Assembly (NCBI GenBank): GCA_001557035.1
Contig: LSKJ01000698.1
Span: 1-17,209, forward strand
Length of the DNA stretch: 17,209 nucleotides
DNA from: Rhodospirillaceae bacterium CCH5-H10
Lineage (GTDB): Bacteria; Pseudomonadota; Alphaproteobacteria; Reyranellales; Reyranellaceae
Direction of reading: 5' to 3'
Shown here in pieces: positions 7,655-13,542 of the stretch (position 1 is its first letter; the number at the start of each line of letters is the position of its first letter). Made by a program: the position numbers and the translations under genes. The notes beneath the pieces were generated by a model that worked only from the letters and a program-made list of their open reading frames with translations, was not told the DNA's origin and searched no databases.

Positions 7655-8314
7655 ATGTCGCTCGCGCTCTACGGCCATCTCTTCTCGTCCTACACCCAGA
7701 AGGTGTTGATGGCGCTCTACGAGAACGGCACGCCGTTCGAGTTCCGCGCCCTCGGGCAGGACGAGACCGCGCATTTCGGTGACTGGCTGAAACGCTGGCC
7801 GCTTGCGAAGTTCCCGCTGCTGGTCGAGGGCGATCGCACCATCGTCGAGACCAGCATCATCATCGAATACCTGCAGATCGCCCATCCGGGGCCAGTGCAG
7901 CTCATTCCCGCCGATCCGATGGCGGCCCTCGACGTGCGCTTCCTCGACCGCTTCTTCGACCTGCATGTGATGAACATGATGCAGATCGCGGTGAACGGGG
8001 CGTTGAGCGGCGATCCGGTCAAGCGCAAGGACGGTCACGACGAGTCGATCAAGAAGCTCGATCTCGCCTACGCCTGGCTGGAAAGCGAGCTTGCCGGCCG
8101 CACCTGGGCCGCGGGTGAGGATTTCACGCTGGCCGACTGCGCCGCCGCACCGTCGCTGTTCTACGCCGACTGGGTGCACCGGATCCCGGAGTCGTTTCCG
8201 GTACTGCGTGCCTATCGCACCCGCCTGCTGGCCCGCCCCTCCTTCGCACGCTGCGTCGAGGATGCCCGCCCGTTCCGACCTCTCTTCCCGCTGGGCGCCC
8301 CCGACCGGGATTGA
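7655..8314 (+). CDS. Glutathione S-transferase-like protein
   Basis: A 219-residue protein with an N-terminal thioredoxin-like domain (LALYGHLFSSYTQKVLMALYENG, then KFPLLVEGDRTIVETSIIIEYL with the cis-Pro and Glu-Thr/Ser gamma-Glu-binding segment) and an all-helical C-terminal domain with the N-capping FTLADCAAAPSLFYADW. The Ser/Tyr cluster SSYTQK is where the catalytic residue lies in beta/zeta-type bacterial GSTs. It is probably co-transcribed with the CitE-like gene. The start ATG 7655 lies after GGGAACAACC; the frame is open further upstream, but only this start gives the domain boundary. Confidence 0.9.
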   Translation: MSLALYGHLFSSYTQKVLMALYENGTPFEFRALGQDETAHFGDWLKRWPLAKFPLLVEGDRTIVETSIIIEYLQIAHPGPVQLIPADPMAALDVRFLDRFFDLHVMNMMQIAVNGALSGDPVKRKDGHDESIKKLDLAYAWLESELAGRTWAAGEDFTLADCAAAPSLFYADWVHRIPESFPVLRAYRTRLLARPSFARCVEDARPFRPLFPLGAPDRD

Positions 8315-8319
8315 TCATT

Positions 8320-8391
8320 GGAGCGCGCAACTCCAGTTGCGCTCGGATCTTTGACAGGCGAGCCATGAGCGCCACTGGAGTGGCGCGCTCC
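8320..8391. repeat. Second-type inverted hairpin pair between convergent genes
   Basis: Arms 8320-8344 and 8367-8391 are reverse complements except for two positions. Each arm is itself a hairpin: GCAACT-CC-AGTTGC in the left and GCCACT-GG-AGTGGC in the right (as read on the plus strand), closed by GAGC...GCTC. The two differences between arms sit at paired positions, so both hairpins stay intact. It lies exactly between the ends of the convergent GST and oxygenase genes, where a bidirectional terminator or REP-type element is expected. There is no U-tract. Confidence 0.88.
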
Positions 8392-8408
8392 CAGCACGAT
8401 CCTCGTCT

Positions 8409-9131
8409 TCACCGATACAGGAACGTCCCCAGCAACACCCAGCGGCCCGCTTTCGGCGTGCCGACGAGCGGTGTCGTGTAGTGCCAGAACGGCAGGCGAT
8501 AGGCCGTCACCGTCGCCGGCCCCGCGACCGAGACGATCTCGCTGAAATGGCCGGCGCGGCTGTAGACCAGCCATTGATGATCGACGCCGGGGCCGCACAG
8601 GCTGAGATGCAGATCGACGTATCCGCCCTTCGCCTTGTCATTTTCGGGATGGTGGTCGTTGTGCGGCCCGGCATAGTCGCCCGGCCCGTAGCGCAGCACC
8701 TGCATCCCCCATCCCGACGCCAGCTTGCGCCCCGCGAGCGCCTCGGCGAAGGCGCGGTAGCTCGGGCTGCGCATCATCCCGACCAGGCCGATCCGCTCGG
8801 CCGCCTTGTAGCCGGGCTCGCGGCGGCTCTCGAAATAGATGGTGCGGGCGCGGCTGGTCTTGGGCAGCAGTTCGCCGTAATCCTGCTTCATCTCGAAGAT
8901 GGAGTCGGGCGGGATCGGCTTCTCGATCGGCTCCAGCGTGCTCTCGATCTCCGCCTCCAGCGTGCGCCGCAGGCGCGCCGCCTTCGTGCGATCGAGCAGG
9001 TCCTCCGCCGCCAGGAAGCGCGTGCGCGGGTTGGCGAGCGCGCCGCACAGCGGATGCGTGCCCGCCAGCACGCGCCGACCGGCACGGCTCAGCAGGTCCT
9101 CGAACTCCACCGGAATGTCGTTTGATCTCAT
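8409..9131 (-). CDS. Putative Fe(II)/2-oxoglutarate-type oxygenase
   Basis: A 240-residue protein not closely recognised, but its C-terminal half reads like a double-stranded beta-helix dioxygenase: [19 protein letters not shown] (145-163) gives the H157-x-D159 metal pair, [12 protein letters not shown] (211-222) gives the distal His217, and R230 ([11 protein letters not shown]) is placed as the 2-oxoglutarate-binding Arg, 13 residues after the His. The first 90 residues are helical and charged with no known motif. ATG 9131 has GAGGGG upstream. It is divergent from ubiD with 30 bp between starts. Role unknown; hydroxylation of a protein or small molecule would fit the fold. Confidence 0.65.
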   Translation of the reverse strand: MRSNDIPVEFEDLLSRAGRRVLAGTHPLCGALANPRTRFLAAEDLLDRTKAARLRRTLEAEIESTLEPIEKPIPPDSIFEMKQDYGELLPKTSRARTIYFESRREPGYKAAERIGLVGMMRSPSYRAFAEALAGRKLASGWGMQVLRYGPGDYAGPHNDHHPENDKAKGGYVDLHLSLCGPGVDHQWLVYSRAGHFSEIVSVAGPATVTAYRLPFWHYTTPLVGTPKAGRWVLLGTFLYR

Positions 9132-9161
9132 CGGTCCGCCCCTCTAAACGACGTGCCTAGC

Positions 9162-10679
9162 ATGCCATACGCCTCGCTTCGCGACTTCATCGACCGGCTG
9201 GAGAAGAGCGGCCGGCTCGTGCGCGTCACCGCGCCGGTCTCGCCGCACCTGGAGATGACCGAGATCCAGACCCGCCTGCTCGCGGAAAAAGGCCCGGCGG
9301 TGCTGTTCGAGAACGTCGTGCGGCCCGACGGCACGCGCTCCGACATCCCGGTGCTGGTCAACCTGTTCGGCACGGTCGAAAGGGTGGCCTGGGGCATGGA
9401 CCGCGAGCCCGGCCAGTTGCGCGGCGTGGGCGAGACGCTGGCCTTCCTGCGCCAGCCCGAGCCGCCGGGCGGCTGGCGCGAGGCGCTCGAAATGCTGCCG
9501 ATGGTGCGCACCGTCATGGCGATGAAGCCGAAGACGGTGAGTTCCGCGCCCTGCCAGGAGATCGTGCTCACCGGCGACGACATCGACCTCGCCGCGCTGC
9601 CGATCCAGACCTGCTGGCCGGGCGAGCCGGCGCCGCTCATCACCTGGCCATTGGTGGTGACGCAGGGTCCGAATCCGAAAGGCGACAAGCAGGACAGTTT
9701 CAACCTCGGCATCTACCGCCTGCAGGTGACGGGCAAGAACACGACGCTGATGCGCTGGCTGAAGCATCGCGGCGGCGCGCAGCATCACCAGCGCTGGCAG
9801 AAGTCCGGCAAGCGCGAGCCGCTGCCGGCTGCCGTGGTGATCGGCGCCGATCCCGGCACGATCCTCGCGGCGGTGACGCCGGTACCCGACACGCTGTCGG
9901 AGTATCAGTTCGCGGGACTCCTCAGAGGCAAGAAGGTCGAGCTGGTCGCCTGCAAGACGGTGCCGCTCAAGGTGCCGGCCGAGGCCGAGATCGTGCTCGA
10001 AGGCCATGTCAGCCTCGACGACTATGGCGACGAAGGCCCCTACGGTGACCATACGGGCTACTACAACAGCGTCGAGCAGTTCCCGGTCTTTACGATCAGC
10101 GCCATCACGATGCGGCGCAAGCCGATCTACCTCTCGACCTTCACCGGCCGGCCGCCCGACGAGCCCAGCGTCCTTGGCGAAGCGCTGAACGAGGTGTTCA
10201 TTCCCCTCTTCCAGCAGCAGTTCCCCGAGATCGTCGACTTCTGGCTGCCGCCCGAGGGGTGCTCCTACCGCATCGCCGTCGTGTCGATGAAGAAGGCCTA
10301 TGCCGGCCACGCCAAGCGCGTGATGATGGGCGTGTGGAGCTACCTGCGGCAGTTCATGTACACCAAGTGGGTGATCGTCGTGGACGCCGACATCGACGCG
10401 CGCAACTGGAAGGATGTGATGTGGGCGCTGTCGACCCGCATGGATCCGGCGCGCGACATCACGGTGATCGAGAACACGCCGATCGACTATCTCGACTTCG
10501 CCAGCCCCGTGTCGGGGCTGGGCTCCAAGATCGGCCTCGACGCGACCGACAAGTTTCCCGGCGAGAGCAACCGCGAATGGGGCCGGCAGATCCGCATGGA
10601 CGACGCGGTGATCGAGAAGGTCGACGCGATGTGGAGTGCGCTGGGACTTCCGGGATCTGGCAAGAGGATCTGGAAGTAA
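9162..10679 (+). CDS. ubiD: UbiD, 3-polyprenyl-4-hydroxybenzoate decarboxylase
   Basis: prFMN-dependent decarboxylase of the ubiquinone pathway, acting on the product of UbiA. The 505 residues match true UbiD throughout: [20 protein letters not shown] (181-200, with the conserved Arg186) and [25 protein letters not shown] (246-262), and [20 protein letters not shown] (277-296) plus HTGYY with the active-site acidic residues. A C-terminal [16 protein letters not shown] ends the catalytic unit. A GTG at 9153 is in frame, but ATG 9162 matches the family N-terminus ([19 protein letters not shown]). Its cofactor supplier ubiX is not in the window. The stop codon abuts inverted-repeat copy 3. Confidence 0.95.
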   Translation: MPYASLRDFIDRLEKSGRLVRVTAPVSPHLEMTEIQTRLLAEKGPAVLFENVVRPDGTRSDIPVLVNLFGTVERVAWGMDREPGQLRGVGETLAFLRQPEPPGGWREALEMLPMVRTVMAMKPKTVSSAPCQEIVLTGDDIDLAALPIQTCWPGEPAPLITWPLVVTQGPNPKGDKQDSFNLGIYRLQVTGKNTTLMRWLKHRGGAQHHQRWQKSGKREPLPAAVVIGADPGTILAAVTPVPDTLSEYQFAGLLRGKKVELVACKTVPLKVPAEAEIVLEGHVSLDDYGDEGPYGDHTGYYNSVEQFPVFTISAITMRRKPIYLSTFTGRPPDEPSVLGEALNEVFIPLFQQQFPEIVDFWLPPEGCSYRIAVVSMKKAYAGHAKRVMMGVWSYLRQFMYTKWVIVVDADIDARNWKDVMWALSTRMDPARDITVIENTPIDYLDFASPVSGLGSKIGLDATDKFPGESNREWGRQIRMDDAVIEKVDAMWSALGLPGSGKRIWK

Positions 10680-10758
10680 AGGATCCCTCGCTGCGCGCGG
10701 GATGACACAGAGGGCGTGTCAAAGATCCATGTCATCCTGAGCGCAGCGAAGGATCCTT
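10679..10758. repeat. Inverted-repeat pair, copy 3
   Basis: Left arm 10679-10708 and right arm 10729-10758 with only 20 bp between, the tightest of the three copies. The left arm begins on the last base of the ubiD stop codon, so the repeat has inserted or been retained flush with the gene end. The right arm differs by one base from the copy 1 arm, and the left arm has a few substitutions. In RNA it would form a long imperfect hairpin that could protect or terminate the ubiD transcript. Confidence 0.88.
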
Positions 10759-10853
10759 CCTGCATCCCAACGCACCCCGTGTGACGGGAGCCGCGCCGCC
10801 CCTCGGACGTTGAGGCCCGCAGAAAAACCTCATTGAGCCGTCAAGGGATCTGC

Positions 10854-12275
10854 GTGCCTCCCCCAAGCAACAAACTCCTCGAAGGGCCGATCCTTCGGTC
10901 CCTGCTGACGCTCGCCGTGCCGATCGTGGCGGCCAACGTGCTGCAGTCGGCCTATCAGATCATCGATGCCTTCTGGGTCGGGCGGCTGGGCGGTGCGGCG
11001 GTGGCCGCGGTGTCGATCAGCTTCCCGGTGCTGTTCCTCACCTTCGCCATCGGCTCAGGGCTCTCGCTCGCGGGCTCGACGCTGATCGCGCAGTATGTCG
11101 GCGCGCGCAACGAGACCATGGTGGCGCATGTCGCGGGACAGACGCTGCTGATGGTCATCCTGGCCTCGCTGGTGCTGGGCACGATCGGCTATTTCTCCGC
11201 GCCCGCGCTGTTGCGGCTGATGGGCGTGGCGCCCGAGGTCTATCCCGGCGCGCTGGGCTTCATGCGCGTGTCGTTCATCGGCATCGTCTTCAATTTCACG
11301 TTCTTCGTCTTCCAGGCGATCATGCGCGGCATCGGCAAGCCGACGCTGCCGGTCTACATCGTGCTGGGCACGGTGTTCCTGAACTTCGTGCTCGACCCGC
11401 TGCTGATCTTCGGCTGGGGCCCGGTGCCGGGCTACGGCGTGATGGGCGCGGCGATCGCGACGCTGATCACGCAGGCCATTGCCGCGATCATCGGCATCGC
11501 CATCCTGCGGCTCGGCATGCACGGCATTCATGTGCGGCGGCGCGATTTCGTTCCCGACTTCGGCTACATCAAGCGCGCCTTCTTCCTGGGCCTCCCCGCC
11601 TCGGTGGAACTGTCGGCACGGGCGCTGGGCCTGATGGTGATGACCTTCCTGATCGCGAGCTTCGGCACGCTGACCCTGGCGGCCTACGGCGTCGGCTCGA
11701 ACATCCTGCAGGTCGTGATGGTGCCGGCGATGGGCCTGTCGATGGCGGTCTCGACGCTGGTCGGCCAGAACATCGGCGCCGGCAACATCGAGCGCGCCGC
11801 GCGGATCGGGCGACTGGGTGCGATGCTGGGCTTCGCGAGTCTCCAGTTCTTCGGCGTCGTCGTCTTCCTGTTCGCGCCGCAGTTCGTGGCCTTCTTCGTG
11901 CCGGACGATCCCGCGGTGATCGGAGCCGGCGCGGGATTCCTGCGCATCATGTCGCTGGCCTGGGGCTTCCTCGGCCTGCAGTTCGCGCTGACCGGCGTGT
12001 TCCGCGCCTCGGGCAACATGGTGCTGACCATGGTGCTGACGCTGGTCTCGCAATGGGTCGTGCAGTTCCCGCTGGCCTATGTCCTCTCCAAGCACACGGA
12101 CCTGCACGAGCAGGGGATCTGGTGGGCGCTGCCCATCGCCAACATCGTGACGGCGCTGATCACCCTCTGCCTCTACGCAAAGGGCGACTGGAAGAAGAAG
12201 CGCCTGATCGAGCCCGAGGAGGAGATCGCCGGCAAGGTGACCGAGGACATCCTCGTCGGCGAGGTCTCGCGCTAG
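10854..12275 (+). CDS. MATE family efflux transporter
   Basis: A 473-residue, about 12-helix inner membrane antiporter exporting cationic or other organic compounds using Na+ or H+. LLEGPILRSLLTLAVPIVAA (8-27) plus NVLQSAYQIIDAFWVGRLG opens the first half; the second half starts at KRAFFLGLPASVELSARALG and contains LVGQNIGAGNIERAARIGRLG, the standard inter-helix loop that mirrors AQYVGARN in half one. Start choice: GTG 10854 has AAGGG six bases upstream; a TTG at 10833 is in frame and adds seven residues but lacks a ribosome-binding site. The tail is charged. It is convergent with argC with 16 bp between stops and no terminator visible there. Substrate unknown. Confidence 0.92.
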   Translation: MPPPSNKLLEGPILRSLLTLAVPIVAANVLQSAYQIIDAFWVGRLGGAAVAAVSISFPVLFLTFAIGSGLSLAGSTLIAQYVGARNETMVAHVAGQTLLMVILASLVLGTIGYFSAPALLRLMGVAPEVYPGALGFMRVSFIGIVFNFTFFVFQAIMRGIGKPTLPVYIVLGTVFLNFVLDPLLIFGWGPVPGYGVMGAAIATLITQAIAAIIGIAILRLGMHGIHVRRRDFVPDFGYIKRAFFLGLPASVELSARALGLMVMTFLIASFGTLTLAAYGVGSNILQVVMVPAMGLSMAVSTLVGQNIGAGNIERAARIGRLGAMLGFASLQFFGVVVFLFAPQFVAFFVPDDPAVIGAGAGFLRIMSLAWGFLGLQFALTGVFRASGNMVLTMVLTLVSQWVVQFPLAYVLSKHTDLHEQGIWWALPIANIVTALITLCLYAKGDWKKKRLIEPEEEIAGKVTEDILVGEVSR

Positions 12276-12291
12276 GTCAGGCGCTCCCCCG

Positions 12292-13269
12292 TCACGGCCA
12301 GACCGGCGCGCCGTCCAGCCCCGCGGTCTCCGGCAGGCCGCAGATCAAGTTCGCATTCTGCACCGCCTGCCCGGCCGCGCCCTTGCCGAGATTGTCGACC
12401 ACGCCCATCGCGATCACCAGGTTGCGCTCCGGATCGGCCGCATAGCTGACGAAGGCGAGGTTCGAGCCGGTCGCCCATTTGGTCTGCGGCGGCCTGTCGG
12501 TCACGCGGACGAACGCCCGGCCGGCATAGAAGCGTCGAGCGGTTTCGAGGCACTGCTCCGTGGTGGCGCGACCACGGCCGTAGATCGTGGCGAGCACACC
12601 GCGGGTCATCGGCACGAGGTGCGGCGTGAACACCAGTCCGGCCGCGCTGCCGCCGCTCAACCGCCCGATCGTGCTCGCCATCTCGGGCATGTGGGTGTGC
12701 TTCAGCAGGCCGTAGGGCACCAGGTTCTCGTTGCTCTCGGCATAGCCGAAGCGGCTGTCGGCGCCGCCGCGGCCGGCGCCGGAAATGCCGGTCTTGGCGT
12801 CGATCACGATGTTGCCGGGCTCGATCAACTTGCCGGCCAGCAGCGGCGCCAGCGCCGTCAGCACCGCGGCGGGGAAGCAGCCGGGATTGGCGACGCGGCT
12901 CCTGCTCCTGATCTCGTCGGGCCAGACGTCGGCCAGGCCATAGGCCCAGCCTTCGACGTAGCGGTGGTCGCCGCCGATATCGACGATCTTCACGTCCTTG
13001 GGCACCCGCGCCAGCGCGTCGGCCGACGCGCCCGTGGGCAGGGACGCGAACAGGACGTCGAGCTTCGGCAGGGTCGCGGGATCCCACTTCTCGATCACGA
13101 TGTCAGCGAGTTTGGCCGGCACGCCCGGGAAGCGGTCGATCAGACGACTGCCGGCGCTACCCTCGCCCGCGGCATAGACCAGCTCGAAGGAAGGATGGCT
13201 CGCGACGAGACGCAGCGCCTCGCCGCCACCGAAACCGCTGACGCCGACAATACCGACACGAATGTTCAT
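12292..13269 (-). CDS. argC: N-acetyl-gamma-glutamyl-phosphate reductase
   Basis: NADPH-dependent reductase of the third step of arginine biosynthesis, converting N-acetylglutamyl-phosphate to the semialdehyde. The 325 residues show the N-terminal nucleotide fold VGIVGVSGFGGGEALRLVASH (5-25), the active-site VANPGCFPAAVLTAL (126-140, nucleophile Cys131), DAKTGISGAGRG (157-168) and KHTHMPEM (190-197, catalytic His193). ATG 13269 follows AGAGGA with seven bases of spacing. Its leader (13270-13480) holds an Arg-rich small ORF and an intrinsic terminator, listed separately, which suggest control by arginine supply. It is a single gene here; no other arg gene lies in the window. Confidence 0.96.
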   Translation of the reverse strand: MNIRVGIVGVSGFGGGEALRLVASHPSFELVYAAGEGSAGSRLIDRFPGVPAKLADIVIEKWDPATLPKLDVLFASLPTGASADALARVPKDVKIVDIGGDHRYVEGWAYGLADVWPDEIRSRSRVANPGCFPAAVLTALAPLLAGKLIEPGNIVIDAKTGISGAGRGGADSRFGYAESNENLVPYGLLKHTHMPEMASTIGRLSGGSAAGLVFTPHLVPMTRGVLATIYGRGRATTEQCLETARRFYAGRAFVRVTDRPPQTKWATGSNLAFVSYAADPERNLVIAMGVVDNLGKGAAGQAVQNANLICGLPETAGLDGAPVWP

Positions 13270-13293
13270 GATGATGTCCTCTGGAGTTCGGGC

Positions 13294-13329
13294 AAAAGAA
13301 AACCCCCGGAGCCGGGGGCTGCGGGGGTT
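13294..13329 (-). terminator. Intrinsic terminator in the argC leader (candidate attenuator)
   Basis: Read on the minus strand: CCCCCG-GCTC-CGGGGG (stem 13318-13313 with 13308-13303) followed at once by TTTTCTTTT (13302-13294). A nested alternative stem, AACCCCCG (13329-13322) with CGGGGGTT (13308-13301), shares the same right arm. It ends only about 25 bases before the argC start codon and just upstream of the argC ribosome-binding site, so it would stop transcription before argC. It could also simply end the RTX transcript, whose stop is about 220 bp upstream. Confidence 0.8.
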
Positions 13330-13362
13330 CAGGAACGCGGGCCAGAGCCGCTCCTGCGGATG

Positions 13363-13380
13363 AGACCTACGAAGAGGTCT
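13363..13380 (-). promoter_or_regulatory. Hairpin directly after the leader ORF stop
   Basis: On the minus strand AGACCT-CTTCGT-AGGTCT forms a 6-bp stem beginning on the base after the leader ORF stop codon. GGTCTC at 13367-13362 is also complementary to GAGACC at leader codons 5-6 (13467-13462), just ahead of the Arg run, so it could switch partners depending on ribosome position. Further on, GGAGC (13354-13350) is complementary to GCTCC (13312-13308) in the terminator and is a candidate antiterminator arm. These pairings are read by eye and not folded. Confidence 0.5.
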
Positions 13381-13479
13381 TCACCATGCGGAGGGACGCC
13401 GATCGACGCGCAGCCAGAACAGCCGCCGCGGGGCGCAGCGACGTCGGCGTCGGTCGAAAAGGGTCTCGTTCCTGAGCAT
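13381..13479 (-). CDS. Arginine-rich leader peptide of argC
   Basis: A 32-codon ORF starting ATG-CTC-AGG and ending GCA-TGG-TGA. Eleven residues are Arg, including five in a row at codons 10-14 (CGA CGC CGA CGT CGC), a pair at 18-19, one at 24 and a pair at 27-28. It lies on the argC strand, between a CTTGACG -35 element and the leader terminator. It has no ribosome-binding site, but the predicted transcript start is at or one base before its ATG, so leaderless translation is expected, as for the trp leader of Sinorhizobium. In GC-rich DNA, Arg-rich frames arise by chance; the position and architecture are what make this one credible. Inferred role: the ribosome stalls on Arg codons when Arg-tRNA is short and prevents the terminator. 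Confidence 0.7.
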   Translation of the reverse strand: MLRNETLFDRRRRRCAPRRLFWLRVDRRPSAW

Positions 13480-13487
13480 CGGCGCGG

Positions 13488-13516
13488 ACACTGTTGCCAC
13501 GTCCCTCGAACGTCAA
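13488..13516 (-). promoter_or_regulatory. Putative promoter of the argC leader
   Basis: On the minus strand CTTGACG places a -35 TTGACG at 13516-13511, the form favoured by alphaproteobacterial housekeeping promoters. After 17 bases comes a weak -10, CAGTGT (13493-13488). A start seven bases further would be at about 13480, one base ahead of the leader ORF ATG. It lies 26 bp past the RTX stop codon, so argC has its own promoter rather than depending on read-through. Confidence 0.55.
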
Positions 13517-13542
13517 GCGGAATGTCTGCTCGCGCCGAGGCC

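Noticed and set aside
10833..10853. TTG start for the MATE gene
   Set aside because: No ribosome-binding site; GTG 10854 has AAGGG at ideal spacing and matches the family start.
13384..13395. Idea of an alternative leader start at the ATG inside ...CGCATGGTG
   Set aside because: It gives only a six-codon peptide (MVKTSS) in another frame with no Arg; the 32-codon frame ending at 13381 fits far better.
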